The position numbers were made by a program, and so were the translations under genes. DNA of 64,000 bases from Prorocentrum cordatum (taxonomy: Eukaryota; Sar; Dinophyceae; Prorocentrales; Prorocentraceae): assembly GCA_963575745.1 (NCBI GenBank), contig CAUYUJ010017904.1, positions 344,008 through 408,007 of the forward strand. The letters run 5' to 3'. This document shows positions 52,666 through 64,000 of this stretch, piece by piece. The notes under the pieces were generated by a model. That model was given only the letters and a program-made list of their open reading frames with translations, was not told the DNA's origin and did no database searches. Position 1 is the first letter of the stretch. Each line of letters begins with the position of its first letter.

Positions 52666-54110
52666 AAGAGATTCACAATTGCGGTATTCACAACTGCATG
52701 TGGCTGGGTCCGTCGCCAGGATAAATTGGTGGCGATCCCTTCTTTTGTTCCTCAAGCTTTAGCACGCACGTATTCGTTTTGTCCATCATAGTGGTTGGTA
52801 GAAGGAACGGGGCTCCAAGAGAGGCTCGGTTCCTTCGGAGTTTTGTTTGTGGACTTGGAGAACCAGTTTCGTTGTTTTGTTTGTTTGTCCGTTCCTTACT
52901 TCCGCAGCCCAACTGTATCTGGGCGCTGGCCATCGGTCAACGAATTATCCGGTAAATATTTTGCGGCGCATGAATTCAAACTATTTTTGTTAATGCTCTC
53001 GGGTGCCTTAGTGGTCATCGTGGATGATCTCTCGGCCGTTCCCTAGGTGGGCTTAGACCATGTTGGGACACTATTGGAGCTTCATGTGCTTTTTACACGC
53101 GAACGCACACATCTTGCGGCGCCCAGGCGGGCTCTTGACACCTGCCAACTTGCGGTCCGCATCCAGAGGATAAGGCAGAGGATGGTTCTTCATGTCTCGA
53201 AGGGCAACAAGGACAATGCGGAACCCATCCATACCCTGAAACCACGTGCGCCCACAGGGGTGAGGGGGATTACGAGGAGAACGGTGAATGTGAAGAGGAC
53301 GATATGGAAGAAGAGGGTGATGATGGAGGTCGCAAGAACGAGGTGAACGATGATGTCGATGACGAGGATGAGGATGACAGTGCAGGCGACCAGGAGGACG
53401 ATGAGGATACATACGGGGGTGTCGAGGGGAGTGAGTACGAGGGGGACGAGGAGGCGAAGATACCGGGAGGAGGAGTGGGGTGGGAGAGGAGGAGGCGGAG
53501 GATGAGGATGAGGAAGAGGAGGGCGAGGACGACCACGGCGGAGGCGATCGACGGCATCGACGATACGGACGGCGACGAGACGGACGGCGACATAGACGAC
53601 GATGGCGGCTGTGCGTACGACGACGACAGCTAGGGGGGGCGGCTGGCAAGGCGTCAGGTTTCACAAAGACAGTCCCTCGGATGTGGTCCAGGCTGGCCTC
53701 GACGGCGTCCCGCGGAAGCGCAGCTACACACCGGTCTGGAGGCAGAAGCTAAAGCAGATCCATTGTGTGCAAGCCGAGTCCTCCCTCGAAACACGGTGTG
53801 CAAGCCTACTGGTCACACGCGACCATGTCAGTTTGGGGGTCAGCTGGCTGGTGATATGGCGCCCACGATCATGAGCCATGGAACCTGCTACGAAGGACAG
53901 CTGCCAAGACTTGATGAACAGTGCGGCCGTCCTTTCGGTCTCCAGTGGGCGTAGCGTTCCGGCCCCTAGGCTTTGAAGCAACAGCACTAATACGCAAACT
54001 TATCAAGGAGGGGTCAGAGGTCATGGGGATCGAGGATGGTGCCCTCCTCACCTTCCATAGCTTGGAAAGGTTTCTGCGTGACCACGTGGGCGTCGCCCTC
54101 CTGATGTTCC
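52666..54110. other. Intergenic stretch, no gene supported
   Basis: 52666-53270 is mixed and relatively AT-rich around 52770-53000. 53270-53640 is GAGGA/GACGA-rich. It encodes acidic frames (for example 53304-53633) that are probably artefacts of the triplets. 53640-54110 shows nothing. Confidence 0.4.
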
Positions 54111-54470
54111 ACTGTTCATCCCCCCCGCCTCCTCCCCTTCCTCCTCCTCCCCTTCCTCCCTCCCTCGTCCTCCGCCTCCTCCTCCTCCTTCTCCTTCTCC
54201 TCCTCTTCCTCTTCCTTCTCCACCTCCTCCTCCTCTTTCTCCTTCTCCTCCTCCTCCTCCTCCTCCTCCTCTCTCCTCCTCCTCCTCCTCCCCCCCTCCC
54301 CCTCCCCTCCCGCCTCCTCCTCCTCTCTTCTCCTCCTCCTCCTCCTCCTCTTCCCTCCCCTCCTCTTCCCTCCCCCTCCTCCTCCTCCTCCTCCTCCTCC
54401 TCCTCCTCCTCTTCCCTCCCCCTCCTCCTCCTCCTCCTCTTCCTGCCGTTTTCCCCCTGCTGTGCTCCTG
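54111..54470. repeat. CCT/TCC triplet tract
   Basis: About 350 bp of imperfect (CCT)n with CCCCTCCC and CTTCCTC interruptions. A second (CTC)n tract is at 55085-55172. Between them, 54585-54750 is CTCGCCCTCCTCTCTC-rich. Poly-leucine, poly-serine or glycine/arginine frames here are not genes. Confidence 0.9.
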
Positions 54471-55337
54471 CTTCGCTATATTGGCTGCCCCCTGCAGGGC
54501 CTCGCTCCAAAACATCTGCTCCACGGCTGTGCTGATACCCCCCAACTGGGGGAAGCAGTCCCGTCCTCAGCTGGCTCCTCGTCCTATGCTCTCGCCCCCC
54601 TCCACTACTCTCTCGCCCTCCTCTCCCTCCTGCCCTCCCTCCCTCGCCCTCTTCCTCGCCCTCTCTCGCCCTCATCGCCCTCTCTCTCCCTCCTCGCCCT
54701 CCTCTCTCGCCCTCCCGTCCTCTCCCTCACTGCTCGCCCTCCTCTCTCGACTGTCTTGGGGCCCGTGCCGGGGATGCAGTCGCCTGCAGTGCTAGTGAGA
54801 ACTGGAGTGTGGGCGTGGCAGCGCTTACAGCGCTCGGTATAGACTGGAGCCACGAGGGTGCGTCGCCTAATCAGCATGTTGAGCGCTCGGCAATGAGGCG
54901 ACGGATGACGAGGGGGAGGAGGAGTAGGAGCAGGCGAAGGATGAGGCGAGAGGGGTTGGGCTGGGCATGGCGAGGGTGTCTTGTCCCAGTTCTGAAGCCC
55001 CTGGAAGCAGCGGCGGAGGGCGAGGAATATGGAAATAAGAATCAGGAGGGTGAGGAGGTGGAGAGGGCGGACCATGCGATGCGTCCCCTCCTCCCCCTCC
55101 TCCCCCTCCTCCTCCTCCTCCTCCTCCTCCTCCTTCTCCACCACCACCTCCTCCTCCTCCTCCTCCTCCTAGACGCAGAGCGAGGACGAGGCCGTGGGGC
55201 TCTCTTCTGGAACCTGTGCCGCCGTCCGGCCGGGCCAGGAGGGCTCGCGCGGCGGCGACCCGAACAATCCCGGCTTCATCCACGACGTGGGCTGGCCTTC
55301 TCTCTCGGGGGCGGCAAAGAGGGGGGTGATGACTAGG

Positions 55338-55511
55338 TCAAACGACACGAAGATCGGGACAAAATCGGATCGGGATAACTCGAAATCTCTGAGAATCGGC
55401 GGGCTTGGAGGATGTATTGGGCGCCGCGGCCGCTCCAGAGCGTTCAGGAACGCTCTGAGAGCGCTCCGGAACGCTCTGGAGCGATTTATCCCGATCCTAG
55501 CCCCGTTTTAA
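55338..55511. mobile_element. MITE-like element with flanking direct repeats
   Basis: The 174-bp interval is flanked by identical 11-base direct repeats, TGATGACTAGG, at 55327-55337 and 55512-55522. Its ends form imperfect inverted repeats of about 28 bases (TCAAACGACACGAAGATCGG at the left; the complement of the right end is TTAAAACGGGGCTAGGATCGG). A further exact inverted pair is GGATCGGGATAA (55367-55378) with TTATCCCGATCC (55486-55497). A central hairpin has 14-base arms, GCTCCAGAGCGTTC and its complement. It has no coding capacity. The layout is that of a non-autonomous DNA transposon; the superfamily is not determined. Confidence 0.6.
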
Positions 55512-55525
55512 TGATGACTAGGGGG

Positions 55526-55562
55526 GGGGGATATCATGGCGTGGGCCATGATATTTCCCCAG
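55526..55562. other. Hairpin next to the MITE-like element
   Basis: GGGG-ATATCATGGC, a short loop, then GCCATGATAT-TTCCCC. The inner ten bases are perfectly complementary. It follows a G10 run. Confidence 0.6.
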
Positions 55563-55749
55563 GTGTCATGGCGCCTCTTCTTATTTCATTGCGTCCCTGG
55601 CCCCCCCGCTGGGCCGCGCACGTGCCGCCGGTCATGATTTGCACCCCCCTTTCTTGGACACCCCCCTCTTGGCCGCTCCCGACTCTCTTTCTCCTCGTCA
55701 GTCCCTCATGGACGTCGTGGCCCCTAATTCTTTTCTCCTCGCGTCCTTG

Positions 55750-58700
55750 CTGCGATGAGGGGGATGGAGAGGGGGTGGGAGGCGATTTGGCCGTTAGTCA
55801 GTCAAAGGGCGACGGAGTCTAGTGAGGAAGAAGTGCTGGGCTGCAAGGAGAAGGTGGCATGTCGAGGAGCGAGAGGAGGTCGACCAGGAGGATGCGGAGG
55901 AGGAGCACGCAGGGAAGGGACGAGGAATAATGGACATGTCCGTAGGGGGAGCAGGGGGGGGACACATAATCTAATGGCGCAATGGCAAGAAGTGCGCCGT
56001 GAATGCAGTTATTGATTGACGATGGTTGTGTTTTCATGTTCGGCGTGCGCCCGCGGCGGCATGCCCTTGACATCGCTCGGGCGTGTGCATTTCCGCTGGC
56101 GCGGGCCAGGGAAGAGCACCCTGGATCATTGAGCAGCACGAGCGCGCACGAACGCGCACGGGGCATGGCCGTCCGAACGATGGCGAGTGCCAGGAGGAGC
56201 CGTCGGCGGGCCGATTCCCGCGCCCCCCGTTGGCGGAGCCGCGGGCGCGCTCGGAGCTCGCGGCGGCGCCCCGCCCCTCGCGGCGCCCCCAAACTGGCGG
56301 CATGCGGACAGGTGGCCTGGCCATCGGCGGGTTCGGCGTAGCAGAGGCCTGGCCTCCCGCGCGTGGCGGGGCGCTGATCACAGGCAGAACGCTCCCTACC
56401 TGCAGTTCCTGGAAGCGGAGTTTCGGTGGGCTTCGGAGCTGTGCCGTCCGTCGCGCCAGCCTGGGCCGGAGCAGGGGGCGCGGATTCGGCGGCTCCGCCA
56501 GCAGGAGCGGGGCCTTGGGCGCATGGGCCGTCCGCGCCCCTCGCCCACCAGCGGCTTGCCCTTGCCCCAGGTGGCTCCCTCGAGGGAGTCACGCTCGACA
56601 CCTTCGGTACGGGGATATTCCGGATCCAGGGCGCATGGCCTGGCAACGGCTAGGGATCCTTCGAGGCGCTGATCTTTGGCTCCAACAGCGCGTCGATGCA
56701 GCCGATGATGTGAGGGAGCTTCATCAACGTGGGCGGCGCCGTCATCCACCTGAGTACGCAGCGAGGTGGTATTTGCGTCAGCCGAGTGATGTGGCCTCAG
56801 AAGCCTGTGCAGATCATGGAGACCTACAGGATGCGCTCGGCGTCGAGCCTGAGGGAGCGGCGGGTGTAGGCTGGACTGGGCCGCGCGGCCGTGCCCGCAG
56901 CTCCAGCGCCAGCATGACGAGGATGTTGAGGCGCGTCTCCGGCCTTCCCCACGGCGGGGAACGCCTCGGCCGTCGCGTCGGCAGTCGTTCATAAGGGCCT
57001 CAGACATGTAGAAGGCTACGCAAGAAGCGCGGCGTTTGCCAGGTCTTAGCCGAATGAGCTGAGAGTGATATATCAGGACCCCTATGGAGGAGGAATCGTC
57101 GTCGGTCCCAGGGTGTTGGCGACGACGAAGGCCTGGAGTCAAGACTTGCCGACGCCCCCAATGTCGACGCAGGGCGTCGGATAGCAACGAAGTCACCGGG
57201 GGGGCGCTCGCCGTCAGCGGACGAGGGCGCTGCCAGCCCGACGACAAGGCGCTTCCAACTGCTGGCGCCGCGCGGGGCCGCAGACCGACAGCTGCGGGCG
57301 ACGCGGCGGCAGCCAATGGGAAGGGTGCTTCGGCGAGCGCGGTGCCAGCCATGGTCGACCCCCGCGGGTCTGTCAGCCCGACAGGCGGCCAGCGCCGCGG
57401 CCTCCGCCGAGAGCGAGCGGCGCCCCTCGCCAGCCAGGCGGGGGCAGCTCGCGGAGGACGTCGACCGACTGACTCCTCCGAGGCCCCCTGGCGAGGGAGA
57501 CCGCGGCCGCGGCCCAGGCTGGGGGCGGGGCGGCAGAGGCGTAGACGGCGCAACCAGCAGGGCAGGGGCAGGAACGGCCAGGGCAAGAACGTGCACTCGG
57601 ACCGTCGCCCATAGCCGTATCCTGGGACCACCGCGTTCAGACTTGCCTGGGCGAGAGCGAGGCTAACGTAGCAGAGCTCAACGGCGCTGACGCCCGCGGC
57701 ATGCCCGAAGTGAACCGCGAGGTTCAATCACGGCCAGATCCGCCCCTCGTCGAGCCCGACGCAAAGGGCGGCGGCGCCCCGACTTCGGGGTCGGCGGCAG
57801 CGGACGCTTCGCCACGAGCTTCATGACAAGCGCCACCTACGCGAGTCTCCCGAGGCTGCTTTCGGATCGAAGTTTGGCCAGAATGTTGCGTCGCACGCGT
57901 CGCTGCCGCCAGCGAGCGGCCGGAATGCACAGCCATGTCGCTGCCTGCCGCCGCGCATCTCTCCGCCGCTGGCCTGGGCCGCGGCGGCCGGGACAAGCTG
58001 GGCGGTGAGCTCCTGGCTACCGCCCCAGTGGATCAACGGCGTCATCGACAGCCTGAGAAATCGTTGCGCCCTGCGTTGAATCAGGACCCCGCAATCAGGA
58101 GCCTCGGCTGCGCAGCTGAACGCCATGCGCAACTTGTTTATCGAGGTGCGTATCTTCCGCGGGCAGCGCTGCGGCGTCGTGCCCAAGACTGCCTTGGAGA
58201 CCGAGCTGACCGCTGCCGCGTCTCTCGCGATGGCGAGGAAGTGTTCCCTGCAGAGACTCTGGATGGCTCCAGGTGTCTCTCCTGCGCGTCGAGGCCTGCG
58301 CGGCCGTTCGGGCCAATGACGTCGCCGAGGGGTGGAACCGTGCAGCCCTTGCACATCTTCGCCCGGTGCTGAAATTTCCTGGCGAGCTCGGGGAGCTGCG
58401 GCCGACTCCCAGAGTCTGGGCCTCGGGCGACGAGCGGGGTTGCCGCGGGCGGCTTGCTTCTGGGGGGCCTTCGAGCCCATCAAATGCGACTGCGTATCTG
58501 AGGTGAGTGGCCGCGAGATCCTGGGGGGCATGTTTGGCGAGGAGAAAGGGTCGCGCAGCGAGGGTGGGGGGGGGGCAACGCCTCGTCGTGAACGTCATCC
58601 CTTCCAACTACATCCAGGGGGCGATCGAGGAGGGCGTGCCTCTGCCACCGCGCAGTGACATGTGGGGGGCATTGTATCACGTTCTGGCGGTGCCCTCTTC

Positions 58701-61700
58701 TGGGGCAGCGAGGATTTGAAGTCCTGCTTTCTCGCGCGCAGCCAGAGTGGCGACAGGCCCAAGTGCGCGGCGACCCCCGGGCCGGCCCTTCGGTCGACCT
58801 CGGGGCGGGCGGACAGCGGAAAGATGCGCCTCGCGGCCGCGGCGGCGCCCGCGATTTGGATCTCGGCCGCGGGCGCCGCCCAACATGTCCACCCGCGCCT
58901 CCTGCGAGCCCGGGGCCTTCAGTCTAGCGGGCCAGCGGGGCGGACTACGAGGAGGTCGCCTTCAAGGCGCCGCCGAATGGGGGGATGCGAGGGCCCCGGG
59001 GCCCCCAGTCCAAGGCCACGTGGGCGCTGCCTGCGACGACGGGAAGCCGGGGGCGCACATTGGCGCAGGGTTTGCCCTCTGGGTCGCGGGGCCGTCACGC
59101 AGGGGCAAGCCCGCGCGCGTTCGCGAGGCTGGCGGGCGTCTCGGGCCGATCGGGGGCTTCGGGCAACGCCTGGGCGCCGCGCTGCAGCTCCTGCCGGACC
59201 TGGACTTGCGCGCAGGCGCTTGCCTCATGTCGCGCTGCGGCCAGCGCGAGGATTGCCGCGGCCGCGCGCGAGCAGCGCGATGCCCCCCCGCCAGGCGGGC
59301 AAGGTCTACATCGACAATCCAGGCGCGCTCGAGGTAGAGGACTTGTGGCGCGTCGGCGAGCAGGGCACCTTCAGGCCCCCGTTCATCTTTGTCGCCCTGA
59401 CACTGGAGACCTCCAGGCGTTCCCTGGTCGCGCAGAAGTAGGTGCAGATCCCTGCCAGACATTGTGCGAGGGGGCCTGTTGTTCCGATCCCAGCGAATGA
59501 TCTGCTTCGCGGCCCCGCGGCACTTCGCGGCGCGGATCCGCGGGGCCGCGCCGCTGCCACTTGCTGTTCGCTCGGAACTGTTGTCGGCCATGGCTGTGAC
59601 CCCCCCCCTCTTGCGGCGGGGCCTCAGGGTGCTCGCCGGCGCCCTGCGCAGGAGACAGAAAGGCCGTCTTGGCTCAATCATTTGTTCGAGAGTGTTTTGC
59701 ATTTGAACGGAGTGCGATGGCGAGAGCTTGGTTTTGCAATTTCGGTGCCTAGCGGAGTGCCCGCACTTGCGCCCATGACCGGTCTCTGCGCGCTACATTT
59801 TTGCCAGCGGACGGGCGCGCGATGATTTGACGCGCGCATTGACCCGACTAGTGCCATGCAACCACGGCTTCGATGCCACTCCTTTTTGTCTCCGCGCTTC
59901 TGCTGGTATTCCACGTCGTCTGTTCTCGCAGCGCTGCTTGCCGTCGTCTTGGCAGTGCCGCAACTTGAATTTGCCATGCCATTGTTTTAGTTGTCCGCCC
60001 TGGTGCGCTTGTTCGCCATTGCGTCGGCGCTGCGACTGCGACCCTTGCAGGACAGACCACCGCAACAACTATTCCGTGTACAACCGACTACTGCCGCGAT
60101 TGGCGGCCATTATCCTTCTTCCGTTTCGCACGACGGCCTATTTCTACTAATGCCACCACTGGTGTTTGCGTCTGCGTTTCGTTCTGGCGTGCTTGTCATT
60201 GCAACCATCTCCAAAACAGCCGCGCGCGCGCGAGTGCGTCTTGCTCCAGGCCGCAGGGGCGGGGCCCCAGGGCGGGCGCCGACAGGTTGCAGCGGCTCGC
60301 TAAGGCCCGCGCTTCTTTCCGCTGGCCCAGACTATTTGCGGCTTTTCGTTCAACGGACCCCTGTATCTGCAGCTGCCGCTTCTGTCATTGCATTTGGCTT
60401 TTCGGGCGGGCCCCACGGTGCCCCGACTATCGCGGCGCAGAGCGGGGCAGGCAACAGCGCGGCAGCGCGGGGCAGCGCAGATCAGATGTAGAGTGTAGCA
60501 GGTGTAGAATAACGTAAGGTTGGCTTGAGTCGAGAAGATATGGCCGCGGGAAGCGCTGAATTTGTCGTCCAAGAACAGGGTCAAGCTTAGCAGAGAAAAG
60601 CAAGTTGCAGCGGCAACCGTATCTGGGCCCGTTGTCCGCGCCGCCGTGGTTGCGCCCGTGTGGGGCAGACGGCCGCCTGCCCAACAGCGGCCGCCGTTGG
60701 TTTGGGACAGCATTTGCTGTTGGGCATTGTGCCCACCGTTTCCGCGCCCATCTCGGGCGCCGAAATGAGCGGCGCCAGGCGGCAGGGAGCAGCGCGGCGG
60801 GCTTCAAGGAGGGTCGAGCGGGGCCGAGTTGAGTGGGCGCCTGCTCCCTAGCGGTCTCTTCTGCGGCCCTGAGACGTTACCTGGGGGCGCCCCAGAGGCC
60901 CCTCGAATGCCCCCCCAGATGCGCCTTGATGGTCCTGCGGACCTTCTCTGCTTGACTGTGCCAGGCCTTGCTGGCCCCGAGACGAGGAGGCTCCTGCCTT
61001 GCGACCCCTGCTGGGGGCTAAAAAACCACTTCGCCCGCCGGCCCCCCACGGGCGTCCGCCCCGACCGTTTCCCGAGCGCTGCCCCAGGGCGCCCCGCTGA
61101 GCGATGTATTAATTTGACGGTTCAGGGGCAGTGAGGCCTGGGATGAACATTCGGCGGGGCGCGCCGCGTGGCACGAATTTCAAGCGAATTGGCATTGATG
61201 CTGGAATTCTTAAATTGGTGCGTTCAGTGCGCAGCATCGTCCAATATAAGCGCACCACTCAGCGCGCTCTCAGCGCGGCCCCCTGCTCCCGGCAGGCCTG
61301 CGATCTCCGTGACATTTGTCAGCGACTCGCACCATTTGCACGCTATTTGCGCGCGACGCGCGCGCGATGCGCGCGACTAGCCTGCCGCCTGCGCGCGACT
61401 AATCCGCAGTCGTTGCGCGTCCAGTGCGCGAATATTGCGGCCGCAGTTAACAATTAGTGAAGATCTCGCTCACGTCGGATGCGCCCATGGTGTGCGATCG
61501 CTGCAGGATGATGCGGACGCACGATGGATTTTTTCCCCGCTTGTGGGTTTGCGGGCTGGGAGCTAATGGTCCACCTGCCTCTCGGGTAGGTGTCGGAGGC
61601 AATATCTAGACCGGTCATAGATTCAAGGTGTTCTGTGGCCTCATGATCGGCGTCGGTTTGATCTGGCGTGCATTGGGAGCACTTGCAGGTGCCAGCGTTA

Positions 61701-64000
61701 AGCTAGACGTCGTCGAAGTTGTGGCCCCTGCGGCAGCGCCCCCAGGCCAGCTGATCGGCACAATCCACTGCAAGCCGTTTGACCAGAAAGCGCGTAAATC
61801 CGATATGCCACCTTCGTTCCATGCCGTTTGTTCTCCGCGCTCATCCAGCTGCCCCTGGAGATCCGCCAATGCGTTGCGCGGGGTCTCGACGCCTCGCGGC
61901 TGCTCGGCAGGGGCGCCGCGGCGGCCGCCGCCGGGCGACTTCCCGCGGCGGCTCCGATTCTCCAGTGGGCGCGTTCCTAGGCGTGGTCGCGGAATCTGGC
62001 CTCGAGTGCCGCGGAGACTGGGCTGCGCCTCGCGGGCCGCGTTCTGGGCCATGGGTATTAATGGTTTTTGAGGAAGTGTGTTCTTTAGTGGTCTGACCCT
62101 CCTCGCAGCGCAAGCGTTCGGCGCCGGGGCCACGCTGTGGCGCGTCGGCGCGTCTTCCCAGCGCGCGCAAGGCCCGGGCGCGCCTTGCTCGCATGCGATC
62201 AGGGCGGCGTCGGCAGTTGCGCACAGTTGGTCGGGGCCGGCCCCCCCTGAGGCATGGCCGAGCACATCGGCTCCGACATGCAGCGCGTTGTTCGCCGACG
62301 AATGTGGTCGTCCTTGATTTTTCAAGGTTGGGCGCGAGTGGCCTGAGCTGCAGATGCGATGTTTTGCGTCGCTGGCATTTTCGGCTCTGCCATTGGGCGC
62401 GCTATCGATGCGCCCAGGGGGCCCGCTGCATGCGCGCCGCGCGGGGCCCCGTGGGATCGCGCTGAGACTCGCCTTAGCGCGACGACATGGGCCGCCCGTC
62501 GGCCCGCGCGCGTTCGAGCAAGGAGGTTTGCGCAGTTAGCCTTTTCACCGTTTGACCCCGCCCAGTGGAGTCGGGGAGCTCGCTGGGAAGTGGAAGCAAT
62601 GAGGGCTCTGGCGATCGGCATGGTCGCCGTCTCTGGCGCCGGCCTCTAGCTCGGAGCGGCCAGTCGCGCAGTGCGGCTCTGCCCTAGCGGGGTCGCCGCT
62701 GCCGGCGCGGCCGGGCGGCGGCTGGTGACCATCTGTCGCGGCGGGGTGATCGCGGCGCCGTTGTTCGACGTCATCTGCGGGGCCTGGGCGCTCGTTGGGC
62801 ATGCTTGGCCTCAGACCTGCCCTCTTCGCCCTTGGACATCGACGGCGAGGCCCGCCCGTTGACGAGGCGCGGCGGGCCGGAGCACCTGGAGTTCGTTGAC
62901 GCGTCGAACTTCGACCATTCTGAGGCCGTCGCCATCTGGGAGAGAGCGCCGCGTGCTGAAGTGGCCCCTCTGCGCGGCGAGCAGCCCGCGCAGTGACCTC
63001 GCCCGCGTCGGTGCGGAGCGGCAGGGGCGAGAGAACGCAGCGTCGATGGACGCCGAGCCGCGGGGGGCCATGTCCGAGCGCACTCGGCCACCAGCCCGCG
63101 AGGGGGTGGCAGGGGACATCTCCCACTGCATCCGCATGCGCCTCTTCCTGGCGAGCGAAGAGGCCCTTTGCCCGTGGCAAGGGCGAATCGTTGAAGTGGA
63201 TGGCGAGTAGAGGTCTGCAACCCCTGGCAGGCCTGAGCCCGCGCCCCCACGGTTTGCTTCTAGGCGCCGCTGGCATGGGAGACGTGCTGACGAATGCTGC
63301 CTATGTATTGCAGCGCGTTCTTCGTTGATCGCCTGGCCAGTGCCCGCGTAGCCCGCGCGGGCGTCCCCGTGCCCATGCGGAGCTCCGCGGATGGCATGAC
63401 TTCGGGCACTGCATGCGCTCCCTTTCAGTCACGGACATCCACTGCTTTGAGGGGCCGAATGGCTATCGCCGTCCAGCTTCGAGCTTGGCAAGATAGAGCT
63501 CCTTCTCGACTTGCTGCCTGGCCATGCCCCGACGGCTCGCGCCGCCAGGGCTCGAAATAAGGCGACGGCAGGCGCGCGGCGCAGCCGCTGCGCCTTGGGG
63601 GGGAACGGCTTCCAGCGCGGGGTGGCGCTCTGGGCCTGGGCCCGCGGGGGCGGGCCACCTCCGGCGCGCGCCGCCCACTGGGGAGATGCGCGTGACAGGG
63701 CGCGGCGCCGCCGTCGAGAAAGCGACCGCGTGCTCCAGTGAGGTGGGCGACATTGGGGGCGTCCGCGTGCTTCTGCGAGGCGGGCGACACCAGGGGCATC
63801 CTGGCGCGGGAGCGCGACCGGGCGTGCGAGATAGGGCAGTGGGGCCCGAACGTCGTCATCTCAGAGGAGATCGCCAGGCGCGCTGAGTAAATCGGAAGCG
63901 GCATCCGATTGGGGGCCCCATCGGGGCGATAAGGCCTGACCCGCGGCCGCGCCGCCCCATTGGCGTGGGCTGAACGTCTTGTCGACCCGCAGCCGTTTGG
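55750..64000. other. GC-rich DNA, no gene recognised; possible exons
   Basis: The composition changes here: few tandem repeats, high GC, many short open stretches on both strands and no long convincing gene. A spread-out, intron-rich gene is possible. Two plus-strand stretches read like protein: 62805-62996 (SDLPSSPLDIDGEARPL, GGPEHLEFVDASNFDHSE) and 63723-63890 (GDTRGILARERDRACEIGQW, GPNVVISEEIARRAE then stop). On the minus strand, 58170-57870 encodes INKLRMAFSCAAEAPD and FLRLSMTPLIHWGGSQEL. I cannot name a family for any of them. No tRNA or rRNA was recognised. Confidence 0.35.

Noticed and set aside
53304-53633. Acidic 109-residue frame
   Set aside because: It is made of GAG/GAC triplets in a purine-rich stretch, with equivalent open frames on the other strand.
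54111-54470. Proline/leucine-rich frames in the CCT tract
   Set aside because: Pure microsatellite; no codon-level signal.
56083-57727. Overlapping 300-440-codon frames on both strands
   Set aside because: High GC removes stop codons on both strands; neither frame shows a recognisable domain or consistent composition.

Overview
This window is nuclear DNA from a dinoflagellate. The strongest evidence is two relict copies of the dinoflagellate trans-spliced leader (SL) on the minus strand (19927-19948 and 22624-22646). Each lies just upstream of the start codon of a long open gene, and two more decayed copies (12571-12591, 33506-33526) lie 50-55 bases before start codons on the plus strand. 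Genes are few, mostly intronless and widely spaced. Two introns can be proposed, one GT-AG and one GC-AG. The DNA is GC-rich and full of simple-sequence tracts. The genus cannot be told from the sequence.

Layout. 1-5 kb: a CTG-rich composite repeat, then a transposase-like gene on the minus strand broken by a one-base frameshift, then a second repeat type. 5-8 kb: two minus-strand genes of unknown function. 8-15.8 kb: three composite repeats alternating with two small plus-strand genes. 15.8-17 kb: a minus-strand coiled-coil gene whose frame runs into a composite repeat. 17.8-22.7 kb: two paralogous minus-strand genes with relict SLs, separated by an array of 32-bp units that includes a perfect 64-bp palindrome. 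23-25.4 kb: one composite repeat inserted into another. 25.5-27.3 kb: two small plus-strand genes, the second followed by a 102-base poly(A) run. 28-31 kb: two more composite repeats. 31-33.5 kb: small inverted-repeat elements and tandem repeats. 33.5-35.4 kb: two small plus-strand genes, each behind a GCGAAGATAAG-type repeat cluster. 36-37.2 kb: a composite repeat. 37.3-41.2 kb: two minus-strand genes of unknown function. 41.4-42.4 kb: three tandem arrays. 42.4-44.7 kb: an endonuclease/exonuclease/phosphatase-like gene broken at a C15 run and carrying a recurring 18-base insert. 44.9-52.7 kb: five tandem arrays, two of them inverted copies of one satellite, and a composite repeat. 52.7-55.6 kb: CCT tracts and a 174-bp MITE-like element. 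55.7-64 kb: GC-rich DNA with no gene I can recognise.

The genes do not form a pathway. The most interesting features are: (1) genes that look as if they returned to the genome by reverse transcription of SL-bearing mRNA; (2) a family of nine composite repeats with conserved ends and interchangeable simple-sequence interiors; (3) the palindrome array; (4) coding sequence carrying an in-frame dispersed 18-mer.
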